Source: Sweltsa coloradensis (Eukaryota; Arthropoda; Insecta; Plecoptera; Chloroperlidae). From it: a DNA stretch of 64,000 nucleotides. Position 1 is the stretch's first letter. Each line of letters begins with the position of its first letter. Under the pieces are notes generated by a model. That model was not told the DNA's origin, did no database searches, and was given only the letters and a program-made list of their open reading frames with translations. Position numbers and translations under genes: made by a program. The DNA lies in contig JAMZAV010000786.1 of the NCBI GenBank assembly GCA_024449915.1, positions 1-64,000 of the forward strand, written 5' to 3'. Of this stretch, positions 1 through 11,827 are shown in pieces.

Positions 1-329
1 TCAAGAGATTTTATATAAAAAACTTGTGCAGAGCACATTGTCACTGGCGACGTGTCGTCGGGCAGTAGACCCGACATCATCAGGCGTTGATAAGGCAGTG
101 TTTGGCCACCACACGCCTCGCTTTATATAGCACCCCAAGTTTCGAGTTTTTTATGCATTGTGTGTGTAATTTAAGCCAAGAAGAGGCTGACCCAAGACCG
201 CTTCATCATTCACTCCTTCGCACTCATTAGTCGTATTTGTCCCAGGTTTTGTAACAGTTGTTCGTAAGCGCCAGAAAATATCTATTGAATTGCAATCCAG
301 TTCTTTGAAGACAGGCACCGGCTGAGGAT

Positions 330-955
330 TTCAATTCAATTAAACTTTATTCAGGCTCGAGTACAGTACAAAGATACAATTGCCTGATTGAATGACTGAA
401 GCCACATAAATACAGGATACTTGTCATGGCTTCATCTTTGAGCACAATAATAACTAACTTAATAACAATAATATGAATTACAATCTTAAATCTATACTAA
501 ATCTAAACTAAACTGCTTCTAAGTTATACTGTTCAACTATTTATAATTAAGCTACAGTACGTGTAAAGTTTAAGTTGAGAAACCTAACAATATCATAACT
601 TTTGATTTTGTAAGAGATAGATAGTAAAATAGAGAATAAACATGTTGTTTTACATTTATAAATTAAACAAAGACCAGCAAACAAAAGAACCTGACTTATA
701 ATTTGTATTTTTTGTGTTATAATTTTGATTTCTATTATGTCCTCAATCACATTTTCGAATGTATTTAATAGCCATGTATGAAGAGCTTTTTGGAATGCGT
801 GATTTAGCACACTGTTTGATTGTTACCTACCGGATTGTGTTGTAGATTTTGGGTCCATGATATATCATGTACTTTTGCAGTATCCGTTTTCGTACATGTG
901 GTAGGGATAACTTTTTGTTAGTATTATTTAGAACCAAATACACAAATTTGTAAAA
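330..955 (-). pseudogene. CR1-like LINE 3' end remnant
   Basis: Read on the minus strand, 955 to 840 is open and gives a stretch including LSLPHVRKRILQKYMIYHG and PKIYNTIR before a stop. This resembles the extreme C-terminus of CR1/L2-type reverse transcriptase ORFs. The following minus-strand sequence ends near 330 in an AATAAAGTTTAATTGAATTG tail, typical of LINE 3' ends. 5' truncated and non-functional. Confidence 0.45.
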
Positions 956-1637
956 AAAAAAAAAAAACGGCAGCCAAGCTCTCCTTCAAAGTCTTTGGCT
1001 GTGAATGCTGTGAGATCTAGAAGTTAAATAAATAAATAAAATAAATAAATTTTTATTTAGAGTCTGCCCACTCAGTTATATACTGATTTTCAGTGGGGGA
1101 CTTAAAATCAAAGCGACCAAGCCAACCCTGCAGGCCCCGACGCAATCGACGAGTGAGCGATAACCAACCAAAGATCGATATTTTAATAGGAAATATAGCA
1201 ATCAGTGGTATGGACAGTGCGAACACCCGCGAATCAACGCCAGAATCAACAAGGCCGATTCAGAACAACTCTGAAATTTATTATGTGCTTCGTTGCTAGG
1301 ACGGCTCCAAAGTCACCGTTTACAAACTCCTAAGACAAGAACTGATGGACTTAAGTCCAAATCAGAAGTTAAAAAACTTCTGACTTTAGCGGGAATCGAA
1401 CCCTGGACCTTCTGCATTAGAAGCAGATACGCTAACAACAAGACCAACGAGCCCACATTGAGCAAAGCTTTTCATTCTTTCTCCCTAGTTTCGCAGTGAA
1501 AAGATGTAAGATCATTTCGCCTGTTGACGAGCGCCAAGCCAACCATTTTTTGGTAAAAAAAGTAAAAATTTTAAACTCAGATTCATAAAAAAATTACTTG
1601 GCCATTGAATTTGGTTCATTATGAGAACTTTAAAAAG
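940..1637 (+). repeat. Foldback-family repeat, single arm, split by a SINE
   Basis: The segments at about 940-1025 and 1453-1637 together match one arm of the palindrome at 3442-3930 and the single copy at 52257-52527. Shared landmarks are TTTGTAAA, ACGGCAGCCAAGCTCTCC, CATTCTTTCTCCCTA and CGCCTGTTGACGAGCGCCAA. A minus-oriented SINE (1026-1452) interrupts it after AGAAGTT. Confidence 0.7.
1026..1452 (-). mobile_element. tRNA-headed SINE copy 1
   Basis: Read on the minus strand it begins with a tRNA-like head (GCTCGTTGGTCTTG, then GGTTCGATTCCC as box B). It continues into a body of about 340 bases with a TCAGAAGTTTTTTAACTTCTG hairpin and ends CCACTGAAAATC...GTGGGCAGACTCTAAATAAA plus an AAATA-type tail. 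Nearly the same unit occurs at 4054-4480, 4581-4736 and 36653-37065. The 5' end resembles a tRNA-Pro 5' half. Confidence 0.75.
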
Positions 1638-1721
1638 TGTCCACCATAAAAATTGCATATATGCAATACAATTGCGGGTGTTATCTCGGAAGCACAAGTT
1701 CATTGTATAATAATATAATCA

Positions 1722-2172
1722 TTGGATGAGCGAAGCGAAGATTCCACTTCACTACAGTGGAGAAAAAAATCCGGTATTTTTTTCCTGTATTTTTGTGTGT
1801 TTGTTAACACGATTCCGGCTAAACCGATACTCCAATTGCGATGAAATTCTGAAGGCCTTCGAAATCTCTTAACTTTGAACTGCCACGTTTTTTAGCGCAA
1901 TCGAAAAATTATTTTTCTTAAAATCGCAATTTTACGATTTTTGTTTTCGATTTTTAAACAATTTCTTCGACTTATAAACTCTACATGCTTTATCCGATTG
2001 TAATGATTTTTTCACAGAACCTTTATTTTATGAATTAATATATTCGTGTGAAATTTTTAGCGTAATCGAAAAATTATTTCTCATGAAAATCTCTATTTTA
2101 CGCTTTTTTGTTTTTTAAAAAATTACGCTCATCCAACAACGCGCCTGAAAAAGCATTTTCAAAGCTTCATAG
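1722..2172 (+). mobile_element. Helentron-like non-autonomous element A
   Basis: It starts TTGGATGAGCGAAGCGAAG and carries the inverse CGCTCATCCAA near its right end. A short hairpin region (CAACGCGCCTGAAAAAGC) follows, then GCTTCATAG, a decayed version of the CTTCCTAG end of related copies. About one 160-base central unit (around ATATTCGTGTGAAATTT) lies between. The unequal inverted repeats plus terminal hairpin fit Helentron-associated short elements (HINE type). Confidence 0.7.
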
Positions 2173-2466
2173 TAATAATAAATAATCATCTAAACGCACT
2201 ATTATCATGTAATTCATCGCAATATCACTATAGCATCAATAGAAAGAAAAATCACAAACAAATTACGTATATGTTATATATCTTTAGCCCTAATCTGTAA
2301 AGTGTAAAATATTTAATTAAATATAACCTCAATGACACATTTAAATTCAATTTTGAAACAATCTCAGATAATGCTAGGGCCTACATTTTAAAATGTCAAT
2401 AATAGGCCACTATTTTAATGGCTTATTTGATCATATCACATGAACCAGAAAAACATCTGTCTATTG

Positions 2467-3112
2467 CAGAGGTTCCCAACCTTTTTCGACTCGAGGCACC
2501 CCATTGCTACATTTAATAATTTTGCGGCACCCCCTTCAACCAAGTAGTACATTTAGCAGGGCTGATAAACAAAATATTAAAAGATTCAGCAATTTGATGT
2601 CAATTGTTGACTATGTTTAGTAAAATAAAAAGTAGTAGGAACCATAGCTTGATTTGCTAATTTTTCACCACAGACAATGCACTCAGGGATAGGGCCCTGT
2701 CTTCACCACCCCACCATATGAATCCCATAGCTAAGTAGTTGTCCTCATACAACCGTGTTTTCACAGATTCTAAATAGTATCACTGCTCGCGCATTTAACT
2801 TATTTATGCAATAGTTATGAACATTAATTTTTACACGTCACTTCAGTCCATTCACTATATCGCCCAATTTGGGGGGTGGCAGCTAGCATAGGAATCGAGA
2901 TCAGCATCGTTGCTGTGTGATAACGCAATACCTATCCATTTTTCAATTGGGACCATTTTGAATAAAAACTGTTGTAATGAGTCGATTAGTATCCTATATT
3001 TATTTTTCTTGGTGTAAAATTAATTATTTACAGTATTTTTTATATTTCAAAAACTGTTTGTTTTTACTTATATGTACAAGGACTTTTGCGGCACCCTGGT
3101 TGGGAACCACTG
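2467..3112 (+). mobile_element. hAT-type element, 646 bp
   Basis: The terminal inverted repeats are CAGAGGTTCCCAACC and GGTTGGGAACCACTG. The flanks are a perfect 8-bp duplication, GTCTATTG, at 2459-2466 and 3113-3120. Subterminal GCGGCACCC occurs inside both ends. TIR type and 8-bp duplication are classical for hAT. No transposase frame is present, so it is non-autonomous. Confidence 0.92.
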
Positions 3113-3441
3113 GTCTATTGCGTCACCATTTTTTTAAGGAAATACCGAAATCAATGCCAGAATCAACAATAGTTAAAATTATAATTTGGAAATTTAACCA
3201 TAGTATAGCAGACCAGCAATATAGAGTACAGGCTTACAATTCTAGACTAAAATGTAACAACATGGTCACACCACTTACAGAATCAAACCAGTCACGAAAT
3301 GGTTCATCTGCCCATGGTCACAATACAGCAACAAGTGAAGCAAAGTCAGAATCTCTAAAAAGTAAAACCATCCTAGTGAATGCAATCACGAGTCAAAGAA
3401 CTTATTACACTTATCAATATAGGCCTATAAACGTTATCTAT

Positions 3442-3930
3442 GATCCCCCCAAAATACAAAATTTGTAAAAAAGACGGCAGCCAAGCTCTCCTTCAAAAGT
3501 CTTCGGCTGTGAATGCTGTGAGATTAGAAGTTGAGCCAAGCTTTTTATTCTTTCTCCCTAGTTTCGCTTTGAAAATATGAAAGATCATTTCGCCTGTTGA
3601 CGAGCGCCAACCCAACGATTTTTGTGGTAAAAAAGTAATTTTTTAAACTCGAAATCATAAAAAAATTCTTGGCCATGAACCAATTCAATGGCCAAGTCAT
3701 TTTTTTTATGATTTCGAGTTTAAAAATTTTACTTTTTTTACCACAAAAATCGTTGGCTTGGCGCTCGTCAACAGGCGAAATGATCTTACATATTTTCAAA
3801 GCGAAACTAGGGAGAAAGAATAAAAAGCTTGGCTCAACTTCTATATCTCACAGCATTCACAGCCGAAGACTTTTGAAGGAGAGCTTGGCTGCCGTCTTTT
3901 TTACAAATTTTTGTATTTTTGGGGGATATC
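3442..3930. repeat. Near-perfect palindrome (foldback element)
   Basis: Two arms of about 240 bases (3442-3680 and 3684-3930) are inverted copies of one another, with only a few bases between them at CATGAACCAATTCAATGG. Ends are GATCCCCCCAAAATAC and its inverse. Single-arm relatives are at 940-1637 and 52257-52527. The overlapping open frames on both strands are consequences of the symmetry, not genes. Confidence 0.85.
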
Positions 3931-4053
3931 ACATCTTTTTGTTGTTCGTTCGCTATCAAGGTGTGAATGATGGACTTTGAATGATTAAATTTGTTAAGTT
4001 CAAAGTTGTTTTTTTACATTTTTGGGCCCACGGTCCCCCCAAAGATACCCCTT

Positions 4054-4480
4054 GAATAAATAAATAAATAAATTTTTATTTAGAGTCTACCCACTCAGTT
4101 ATATATAACTGATTTTCAGTGGGGGACTTTAAATCAAAGCGACCAAGCCAACCCTGCAGGCCCCGACGCAATCGACGAGTGAGCGAAAACCCAAACCAAA
4201 GATCGATATGTTGAATAGGAAATATATCAATCAGTGGTATGGACAGTGCGAACATCCGCGGATCAACGCCAGAATCAACAAGGCCGATCCAGAACAACTC
4301 TGGAATTTTTATGTGCTTCGTTGCTAGGACGGCTCCAAAGTCACCGTTTACAAACTCCTAAGACAAGAACTGATAGACTTAAGTCCAAATCAGAAGTTAA
4401 AAAACTTCTGACTTGAGCGGGAATCAAAACCCTGGCCCTTCTGCATTGGAAGCAGATACGCTAACAACAAGACCAACGCA
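4054..4480 (-). mobile_element. tRNA-headed SINE copy 2
   Basis: Full-length relative of the copy at 1026-1452: the AATAAATA tail is at the left, the TCTACCCACTCAGTTATATA segment next, and the tRNA-like head (minus-strand GGTTTTGATTCCCGCT box B, decayed) near 4415-4480. Its head half is part of a direct duplication with 4581-4832. Confidence 0.75.
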
Positions 4481-4832
4481 CTAGCATAAGCACTAGATAT
4501 TTATAATGGTTATAAGAGCATGTTTAATTTCAAGCTTGTATACAAATTACTACGCCTGAGTAATAACGCGTTTTGATTTTGCTAGGACGGCTCCAAAGTC
4601 ACCGTTTACAAACTCCTAAGACAAGAACTGATAGACTTAAGTCCAAATCAGAAGTTAAAAAACTTCTGACTTTAGCGGGAATCGAACCCTGGCCCTTCTG
4701 CATTGGAAGCAGATACGCTAACAACAAGACCAACGCACTAGCATAAGCACTTGATATTTATAATGGTTAAGAGCATGTTTTATTTCAAGCTTGTACAAAT
4801 TACTACGCCTGAGTAATTACGCGTTTTGATTT
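4325..4832. repeat. Tandem duplication of about 253 bp containing a SINE head
   Basis: The segment from GCTAGGACGGCTCC (about 4325) through the SINE head, ACTAGCATAAGCACT and up to TTTTGATTTTG is followed directly by a second copy (about 4580-4832) with about ten differences. The second unit therefore contains a partial SINE (4581-4736, minus). A third, diverged relative of the non-SINE part lies near 5197-5280. Confidence 0.8.
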
Positions 4833-5720
4833 TGATTTTGATTTTGATTTTCCCCGGTCCCAATTGCCCGGTTTTTGTTATATGAGGTACATCTGAGTGT
4901 GGCCCAAGTTTCAAAGTTCTAAGATGAACCGTTTTCTCGGTATAGCGTATTATTCATAAGAGTACGGAATTACCTACTTTTGATAATTTTGGTTTTTTTC
5001 CGGTACCCGTTAACCAATTTTGCTTTCCATATTCAAAAGTGATAAAGAATGAGAGAAATCAAAATGTATTCCACGTTTGAAACATCTCAGTTGTAGCGTT
5101 TTCTTTGAATGATTCATTTCTTAAAGTTCAGATATGTTTTTTGTCATTTTTGGGCCCATGGTCATCCCAAATTTAGCCCCTTGTGTTTTGGACGCAAGAT
5201 ATTTATAATGGTTAATAGCATGTTAAATTTCAAGTTTGTACAAATTACCACGCCTTGGTAATTACGCGTTTTGATTATCATACCAATTTTGATTTTCTCC
5301 GGTCCCTGTTACCCGATTTTGGTTTTGAAAGCAAAAGGCACTGCGTCTGAAATACACCTAAGTGTGGTCCAAGTTTCATAGTTCTAAGATTTACCGTTTT
5401 CTCTGTAGGCTAAAGAACTCTCCGCGGAGAAACTCATAGCCACCCACCCACCCACCCACCCAGCCAGCTTTAAGGAATTTGACGATGTTGAGAGCCTTTT
5501 TTAACACAGAACGAGTTGTCGGATCGGGTTGATTTTTTTTTTGGTATGTCATGGACCACATACCAGGTCATATACCGAGTTTCAAGATTGTAACTCTTTC
5601 GGGGCGGCGTGTGCAGATAGCTGAAAACCCCCCAACCTCTGGTAGGTGTATATAGGGCCGGAGTTCGGTGTCGCCTAGCAGCCGTATTCGCTTGTCTGCC
5701 GGGCGACGACCGTCGCCCTA
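4833..5720. repeat. Decayed repeat ending in a perfect hairpin and TAG
   Basis: The segments CCGGTCCC...GTTTCAAAGTTCTAAGAT at about 4853-4935 and 5287-5395 are diverged copies of each other. A CCCA microsatellite sits at 5440-5463. The right end holds a perfect 7-bp hairpin, GGGCGACGACCGTCGCCC at 5701-5718, directly followed by TAG. This resembles a Helitron-like 3' end, but no matching 5' end is recognised. Confidence 0.35.
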
Positions 5721-5884
5721 GATAAAAGCATTCAAACCACCTACCTACTGAATGTGTCTTTTAATCCGTTGCCATCATCAGCAAAACAGGCCAACGTATG
5801 TAGATCCATGTATGGAGAGGCTGTACTAATCACATGGTGGTCAGACATCTTTAGATCTGGAATAATAATAATAATAAGTAACGG

Positions 5885-7245
5885 GTTAGTTAAATGCCAA
5901 AAAGTAACAGACCACACAACAATGACTCCATACCAACTGACATAAAACATGAAACATCTAAAACGTTGTTCAAACATAAACTTAAAACATATCTTATTGA
6001 AAATCCATTTTACTCAGTTAACGACTTCTTTGACCTTGAAACCCATAATTCCAAAATAGTCGAAAATTGTAATACCATTTTAAATGAAATTAGGCCTACA
6101 TTTTATCATCTGTTGTACATAGGCCTAGGCCCTAGTAAATATTATTGTGTTAAAATTCATTTTACTCTGTTAAGGCTATTCCAGAGCACTCTTACCGATA
6201 TTTTGAAAGTCAACGAAAAATGGCTAAAAGTTGGTTGGATGAAAGATGAACTTGAATAAAAAAAAGGGAAAAAAATAACTTTTTCTTTGGACGGGACAAA
6301 AGCTCTATTTTGGCCATTATATGCAAATTTTGGGTCATTATGGAAATGAATGTTTTGGATGCAATATTTAATTTTTAGCTATGATTTTTTTTTTATTGCT
6401 TCAACACACCTTTGTCTCTGGACTGAGTATAAGGGAAAAGAATTTTCTGAAATAATGTTCGATGTACGATTTTTTTTTGTCACATGGTACAAAAAAGAGT
6501 TTTGAACCGGAACACAAAAAAAATCGTTCATCAAAAGTTATTTCATAAAATTAGTTTCCCTTATACTCAGTCCAGAGACAAAGGTGTGTTGAAGCAACTA
6601 AAAAAAAATCATAGCTAAAAATTAAATATTGCATCTAAAACATTCATTTCTGTAATGACCCATAATTTGCATATTTTGGCCAAAATAGAGCTTTTGTCCC
6701 ATCCAAAAAAAAAAGTTATTTTTTTCCTTTTTTATTCAAGTTCATCTTTCATCTAATCAACTTTTAGCCATTTTCCGTTGACTTTCAAAATATCGGTAAG
6801 AGTGCTCTGGAATAGCCTTGTAACCATAGTTCCAAAACAGTCTAAAATGTTTATACCATTGTTACCATTAAAAATTAAATTGCATTTTTGCATTTGTTGT
6901 AGGCCTACTAGTAAATATTATGGTGTTGAAAATTATTTTACTCTGTTAACAACTTTTGAACTTGTAACCATAATTTAAAAAAAAACAAAAAACAAAACAA
7001 AAAAAACAATGTATCTACTACCATTGTGACCATTGCATATATTGCATTTTAGCATTTATTGTGTAAAGTATGTACCTAATATGATATGAGTAGCGTAAAA
7101 TGTTTTTATCATATGTATTAAATCATTGATCAATAATCAAGTATGTACCTATTTTTATTTTAACTTAGGCTTACCAACATGACAAAAAATATATATGTAC
7201 CATGTACTTATCAAATTGGTGAATAAATTACTCAATACTCAATGG
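5885..7245 (+). pseudogene. CR1-like LINE C-terminal remnant and 3' region
   Basis: The frame from about 5915 reads SIPTDIKHETSKTLFKHKL, KTYLIENPFYSVNDFF, which matches the closing residues of CR1-like LINE ORF2 (a P-x-x-I-K...F-K-x-x-L-K motif and an aromatic tail). It is followed by about three degraded units of some 140-150 bases starting TTTTACTC-GTTAA (6008, 6160, 6936). The second unit is interrupted by the palindrome at 6174-6817. The end, GTGAATAAATTACTCAATACT, is a plausible LINE tail. Confidence 0.5.
6174..6817. mobile_element. Large palindromic (foldback) insertion, arms about 300 bp
   Basis: It begins GGCTATTCCAGAGCACTC and ends with the exact inverse. Pairing continues almost without break to about 6470, with the matching arm from about 6517, leaving a spacer of some 45 bases. 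Neighbouring copies of the host unit show the site without the insert; about 11 host bases seem to be lost. No coding capacity and no clear target duplication. Confidence 0.85.
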
Positions 7246-7796
7246 CTTTTCAAAATGGAGAAACTCCCTCATTGGAGGAAATGATAGGGTTATGTTTGTT
7301 TTTATCATCTTTATTTTAAATACTAAAGATCAACTGCACTTGGTTTTAGAAAAATAATAAATTTTTAAGAGTAATTAACATGAAGGTAATTTTGTGGCTA
7401 CAAGTGGAGATAGTAGTTGACTTAGGCGATCCAGTACCCATCCCAAAATTAAGGGTGGTAGGGAAGAGTAGGGTTAAAATATAGCTTGCCTCCCAACGGA
7501 AAATTAATTACAATATTGATATATACCTCCATCAAAGATTTGACTAATCTTTGTCTCCATGAGAAATTCAATGCTGGAAACTGACTACATATTAAGTGCT
7601 AGTGAAGAAAATTCACTATTAGGGGTGGGGGTGGAAAAATGTGATTGAGGAGGCCTAGAGGCCTACAGTACAGACCATGGATTTTCAGAATAGTTCTTAA
7701 TTTGCAGTTCATTTTGCATATAATTAAAATAAAATACACGACACCTGACCTGACTCATGTATCGGGTGACTGATACAGTGATCGATGGCCCTACGG

Positions 7797-8489
7797 TAGG
7801 GGCCAGGAACCTGCGGCTCCAAAGCCGCATGTGACTCCTGAGTGGGTCTAGCCTGGCTCTATAGTTTTGTTAAGAAAAGTCTCTAAAATCCAAAGTTAAC
7901 CTGCAGCTATCAACATGAGTCAAAGAAACGCAAAATATCCAATGAAAATCGTTCATATTAACAGTGACTGGACTGACAAATTCGGCGTTATTGATGATTG
8001 TAGAATGTAGTGGTTTTCCACTTTGTGTAATATGTGAAGTTTACTTCCAATAAAAAAAGTAACATTAGTGACAATGTTTGAAGAGTCATAGAATAGTTTT
8101 CCCATGAAATATCCTGTGTTGAACTATGGAAGAAGTCACAAACTGTGCAGATTATTATTATTTATTTTCAAAACATAGACAGACGTTAAGTTTTAAAGCA
8201 TAATTTGTATTAACAACCATCAGGTATAAAGTTAAAACTAACCACATACAGACCACATTTTCAAATTATCGTATCAAAACACAAAATTAACATTGCTTGT
8301 GAACAGCTCACTATATATATACACAATTTTTTTAAACATATGTCGTACATTTGTACGTGTACCTTATAAAAATAAAACGTATGTTACTATGATGTAATTA
8401 TTTTTCAATTATCCTCTGGCTCCAACTAGCAATCACTTTAAATTTTCTATAAAATTGCCTCCTAAGACAAAAAAGGTTACCGTTCCTTG
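7797..8489 (+). mobile_element. hAT-type element, 693 bp
   Basis: It begins TAGGGGCCAGGAACCTGCGG and ends GGTTACCGTTCCTTG, with a perfect 8-bp duplication CCCTACGG at 7789-7796 and 8490-8497. It shares its ends and much of its interior with the longer element at 11828-13702, for example GCCTGGCTCTATAGTTTTG and CAAATTATCGTATCAAAA. Non-autonomous. Confidence 0.9.
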
Positions 8490-9221
8490 CCCTACGGTAT
8501 GCCTATACAAACTTAAGTTAAAAATTAAAATAACACTTTGTCATATTGTCTGTAGCAGTATGCAGCATTGTCTAGGCCTACACTAAACAAAGTTCTAGTT
8601 AATTTTGTTATTCTACTAGGTAGTAGGCCTACCTTGCCAGTACCAAATAGATTTCCTACTACAGTGGCTCATAATGACTTCAATATGGTCAATTTTGTTA
8701 GACCTACCTCTACCTGGCTGGGGTAGGCGGAGGCCAATGTAAAAAATATATTTTGGGCCACACTCAGGGCTAGGTAACGATGTGTCGCAAACAATATTCG
8801 ACTTGTCACAACGAAAATACATGTAGAATATGTCAAATATGTAGAATATGTAGAAAATTTGCGTCGAAAATTAAATAAGGAATATTATTGTATAATTCAA
8901 ATTCCAGCCTTATTTTCATCAACCCTAAAAACAAATGAACTCAACATTATATTTTGAACTTTTAAGCAAGTGTTTGTACTTATTACAAGGCGAGCTGTGC
9001 AGATGAAAGTCCATGAGGACTCCGCCCCACCTTCCTGCCGCTGAAGAATGAATTAAATAAACGTCTCCCGAAAACACTTGCGGATATTGTGCACATGCAT
9101 TATCTCACTAATTTACTACGATCAACCAATAATTCATAGTAATGAAGAACTTGAAGCAAAGAAAACCGGCATCTTCACAAGATCCAAGGTCACCTGCTTT
9201 CCCGTCCCGATCGTAAATGTA

Positions 9222-9983
9222 TAGGGAACCTAAGTTTTGAAGGCGGGAAGGAAATTGGTTCTCTCTGGTCTCAGCGCCCATAAGAATTAGCATGGTACGA
9301 AAATGTAACTCGCCGTATCTTTTGACTCACGCAAAAGAAATCTAAACCAATAACATCACAAGATGCATAATTCTGTGAAGAAGATGATGGCATTCTACTT
9401 TGCTCGATGACGCTTCCTAAATTCAAACTATTATGAGTTAAATGGACCCATGTTTGCGCGCTGTCCGCAAATGTACTCTGACTGAGCGGCAACCTAAGCG
9501 AGACGCAGCCACGTTGTGTGCAGCTGTGGCATCCTCGCATACCACGCGCCTGTCCATGGTTGCTAAATGTACTTCGCATTCAAGATTTTGTTGGCACATT
9601 AAAGGATATTTTATTAGTAATGTATAATCTAGTACAACCCAGTGACCTCACAGTAGCCACAAAGCAAGTCGGATACCAAATGTTATGCTGATGCCACGGA
9701 CAAAATGATTTTACGTGCTTTTTCATGAGCAGTATTAGAAGGTTTGGCAACAGTGTAAATGTAGAGTTCACTTCAACTCAAAACAAATGTCATTAATATT
9801 TGTGATAGAGCAGAGTTATGTATATCCACGCAAAGAGGAAAGATTATAGTTTCTTTCAGTATGAATATAATTCCGGTCCGTGGTCGGGTTCTCGCGCTAT
9901 CGCTTACGAAACATTTAGCACGGGTTAATCGCCTATACCTCGCTGACGGGAGAGAACCGGACAACGCCCACTTAGGTTCCCTA
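9222..9983. mobile_element. Inverted-repeat element, possibly TA-flanked
   Basis: TAGGGAACCTAAGT at the left is matched by ACTTAGGTTCCCTA at the right, 762 bases apart. A TA target duplication (TA|GGGAAC...GTTCCC|TA) would fit a Tc1/mariner-type short element, but such ends cannot be told from a palindromic site. The interior has no coding frame I recognise. Confidence 0.45.
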
Positions 9984-10528
9984 TGGACGAAGCCAAAAGC
10001 CTCCCAGATCTTCTTCCTAGCGTTTCATTAACCAAAGTCATCCCTAATTGTAAATTTATTTAGAGTAAAATTTTTAGTTATAATTTACATATTGCCAATG
10101 TATGTAGGCTAAGATAACTAGATGCGCAATGAAAAAGAAAAAATCACACCGATTTTGCTCAAAGTAACAATACACCATAGACCTACCCAAGTTCTACCTC
10201 CCAGTAATTTTTGACGTGTCATTAATGCCGTAAAGTGTAATGTATGACGTGTATATTCGACCCTTTATAATACTAGGTATATAACCTGTTTTTGACGTCG
10301 AGTATTATACCTACCCAACTCTGGCCACACTAGCAACTTAGACTGTACCTGAACAAAGAATAAAGACCGATTCTATTGGTTCGTGTCGACTAGTACACGA
10401 AAATTCATTTTCACAAAAAAATGTCTAGAAAGCCATGAAAAGATATTGACACAAAACAAAAAGTTTGCCTACAATAATACGAATTTCTAATGGCAAAAAT
10501 TCGTGTATGCAGGGTTTTTCAAAATCAT

Positions 10529-10657
10529 TGACACAAATCCACGAATCCTTGTGTGTAGCTTGGCAACATTGTATTTTTGCTGATTTTGCTATGACACGAA
10601 TCCGCAAATCCTTGTGTGTAGCTTGGCAAACATTGTATTTTTGCTGATTTTGCTATT
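10529..10657 (+). repeat. Two tandem units of about 63 bp
   Basis: The unit runs from GACAC(A/G)AATCC(A/G)C(G/A)AATCC through CTTGTGTGTAGCTTGGCAA to TTTTTGCTGATTTTGCTA. It occurs at about 10529-10592 and again at 10592-10657 with few changes. Confidence 0.75.
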
Positions 10658-10751
10658 GACACGAATAAAAATAAATAAATAAAGTTACGAACATTTTGTT
10701 TTATGTGTTTCAGGAATTTCTGTCCAAATATTGTACCAAACCATGTAACCA

Positions 10752-10969
10752 CTACATTCAATAAAAATCATTTATTATTATTATTATTAATAAATTCGTA
10801 ACTATTTAGGGTCTACCCACTCAGTCATATAACTGAGAAGTTCTTCAAAACCCATAAAATAAAAATTGTTAAGAATGTGTAAAGTTAATTGTTTAGATAT
10901 ATTAACCTGACACTTGTGGGTTGGAATAACTGTTGTTAGAGGCCAATAATTATAATGTAAATATCTATA

Positions 10970-11000
<31 letters not shown>

Positions 11001-11001
11001 A
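10752..11001. repeat. AT-rich tails and a SINE 3'-end fragment
   Basis: TTATTATTATTATTATTA at about 10772-10790 follows a LINE-like AATAAAAATCA end. GGGTCTACCCACTCAGTCAT (10809-10828) matches the 3' segment of the SINE family, here without the rest of the body. An AATA microsatellite lies at 10970-11001. Confidence 0.5.
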
Positions 11002-11299
11002 TATAGGCTATAAAATGCGGCCCATGAATAGATAGTTTGCTCCCTCCTTGAATCACTCTTTTACACTTGTTTTTGGATTGGGGGGGGGATTGAAAGTGGT
11101 ATCATTAATAATTAAACTATTGATTACGGTGTTACTTTCAACCCCCCTCCTTTGTATATTTAATATCTCATGCCCCCACACTCCCAGCGCCCCCCTTAAA
11201 ATCCATATTTATTATGAACTCAACACAAACAAAACTAATTTCATCGAGTTCTGGCCAAAAGAAAAAAAAAACAAATCAAAACTTGACTAAAATTAAAAA

Positions 11300-11827
11300 C
11301 CAAACTGACAGTAGTGAAATAAATAAAGTAAACAGCTAGAATACTAGGAATCCATTTTGATGAAAATTTAAACTAGCATGCTCATTGTAGCCTCTTAGCC
11401 AAAACACTAAGCTCAGCATGTTTTGCTATAAAATCAATCAAACAAATTCTAACACCAAAATTTCAAAACTAGCTTACTACGCAAATTTTGAATTACACAT
11501 GAGATATGGCATTGCAGTATGGGGACATTCCACAATGGCAAATTCTATTTTCAAACTTCAAAAACGAGCTCTCAGAACCATACTTGGCCTCAAACAAGAA
11601 AATAACTCATTTGTCAAACCTCATTGCAAACCTCATTTTATTAAACATAATAAATTTACATTTTACAGAACATATTTATGAATCTCTATCATGAGCCTCA
11701 TAAAGGACATGTAAAATCAAACAATGAACAATATTGTCCACTCACATGCCACTAGGCAAGCTACAAACATACACATTGGGCCTAAATATCACAAGCGCAA
11801 ACTCACACAAATAAATTCAAGCCACAT
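11300..11827 (+). pseudogene. CR1-like LINE remnant (continues after 13702)
   Basis: The frame at 11418-11681 reads NTKISKLAYYANFELHMRYG, IAVWGHSTMANSIFKLQKRALR, typical of the region after the polymerase domain in CR1-like ORF2 proteins. The matching C-terminal part appears after the hAT insertion, at about 13730-13830 (LPSNIKKHF-like, then AFKNKLKSL-like in a broken frame). 5' truncated and decayed. Confidence 0.6.

Noticed and set aside
3545..3980. Overlapping open frames on both strands at the palindrome
   Set aside because: They mirror each other because of the inverted repeat and encode no recognisable domain.
8985..9062. Self-cleaving ribozyme (CAGATGAAAGTCCATGAGGACT)
   Set aside because: There is a small AGTCC/GGACT hairpin, but the hammerhead core CTGATGA...GAAA is not present, and no other ribozyme fold could be closed.
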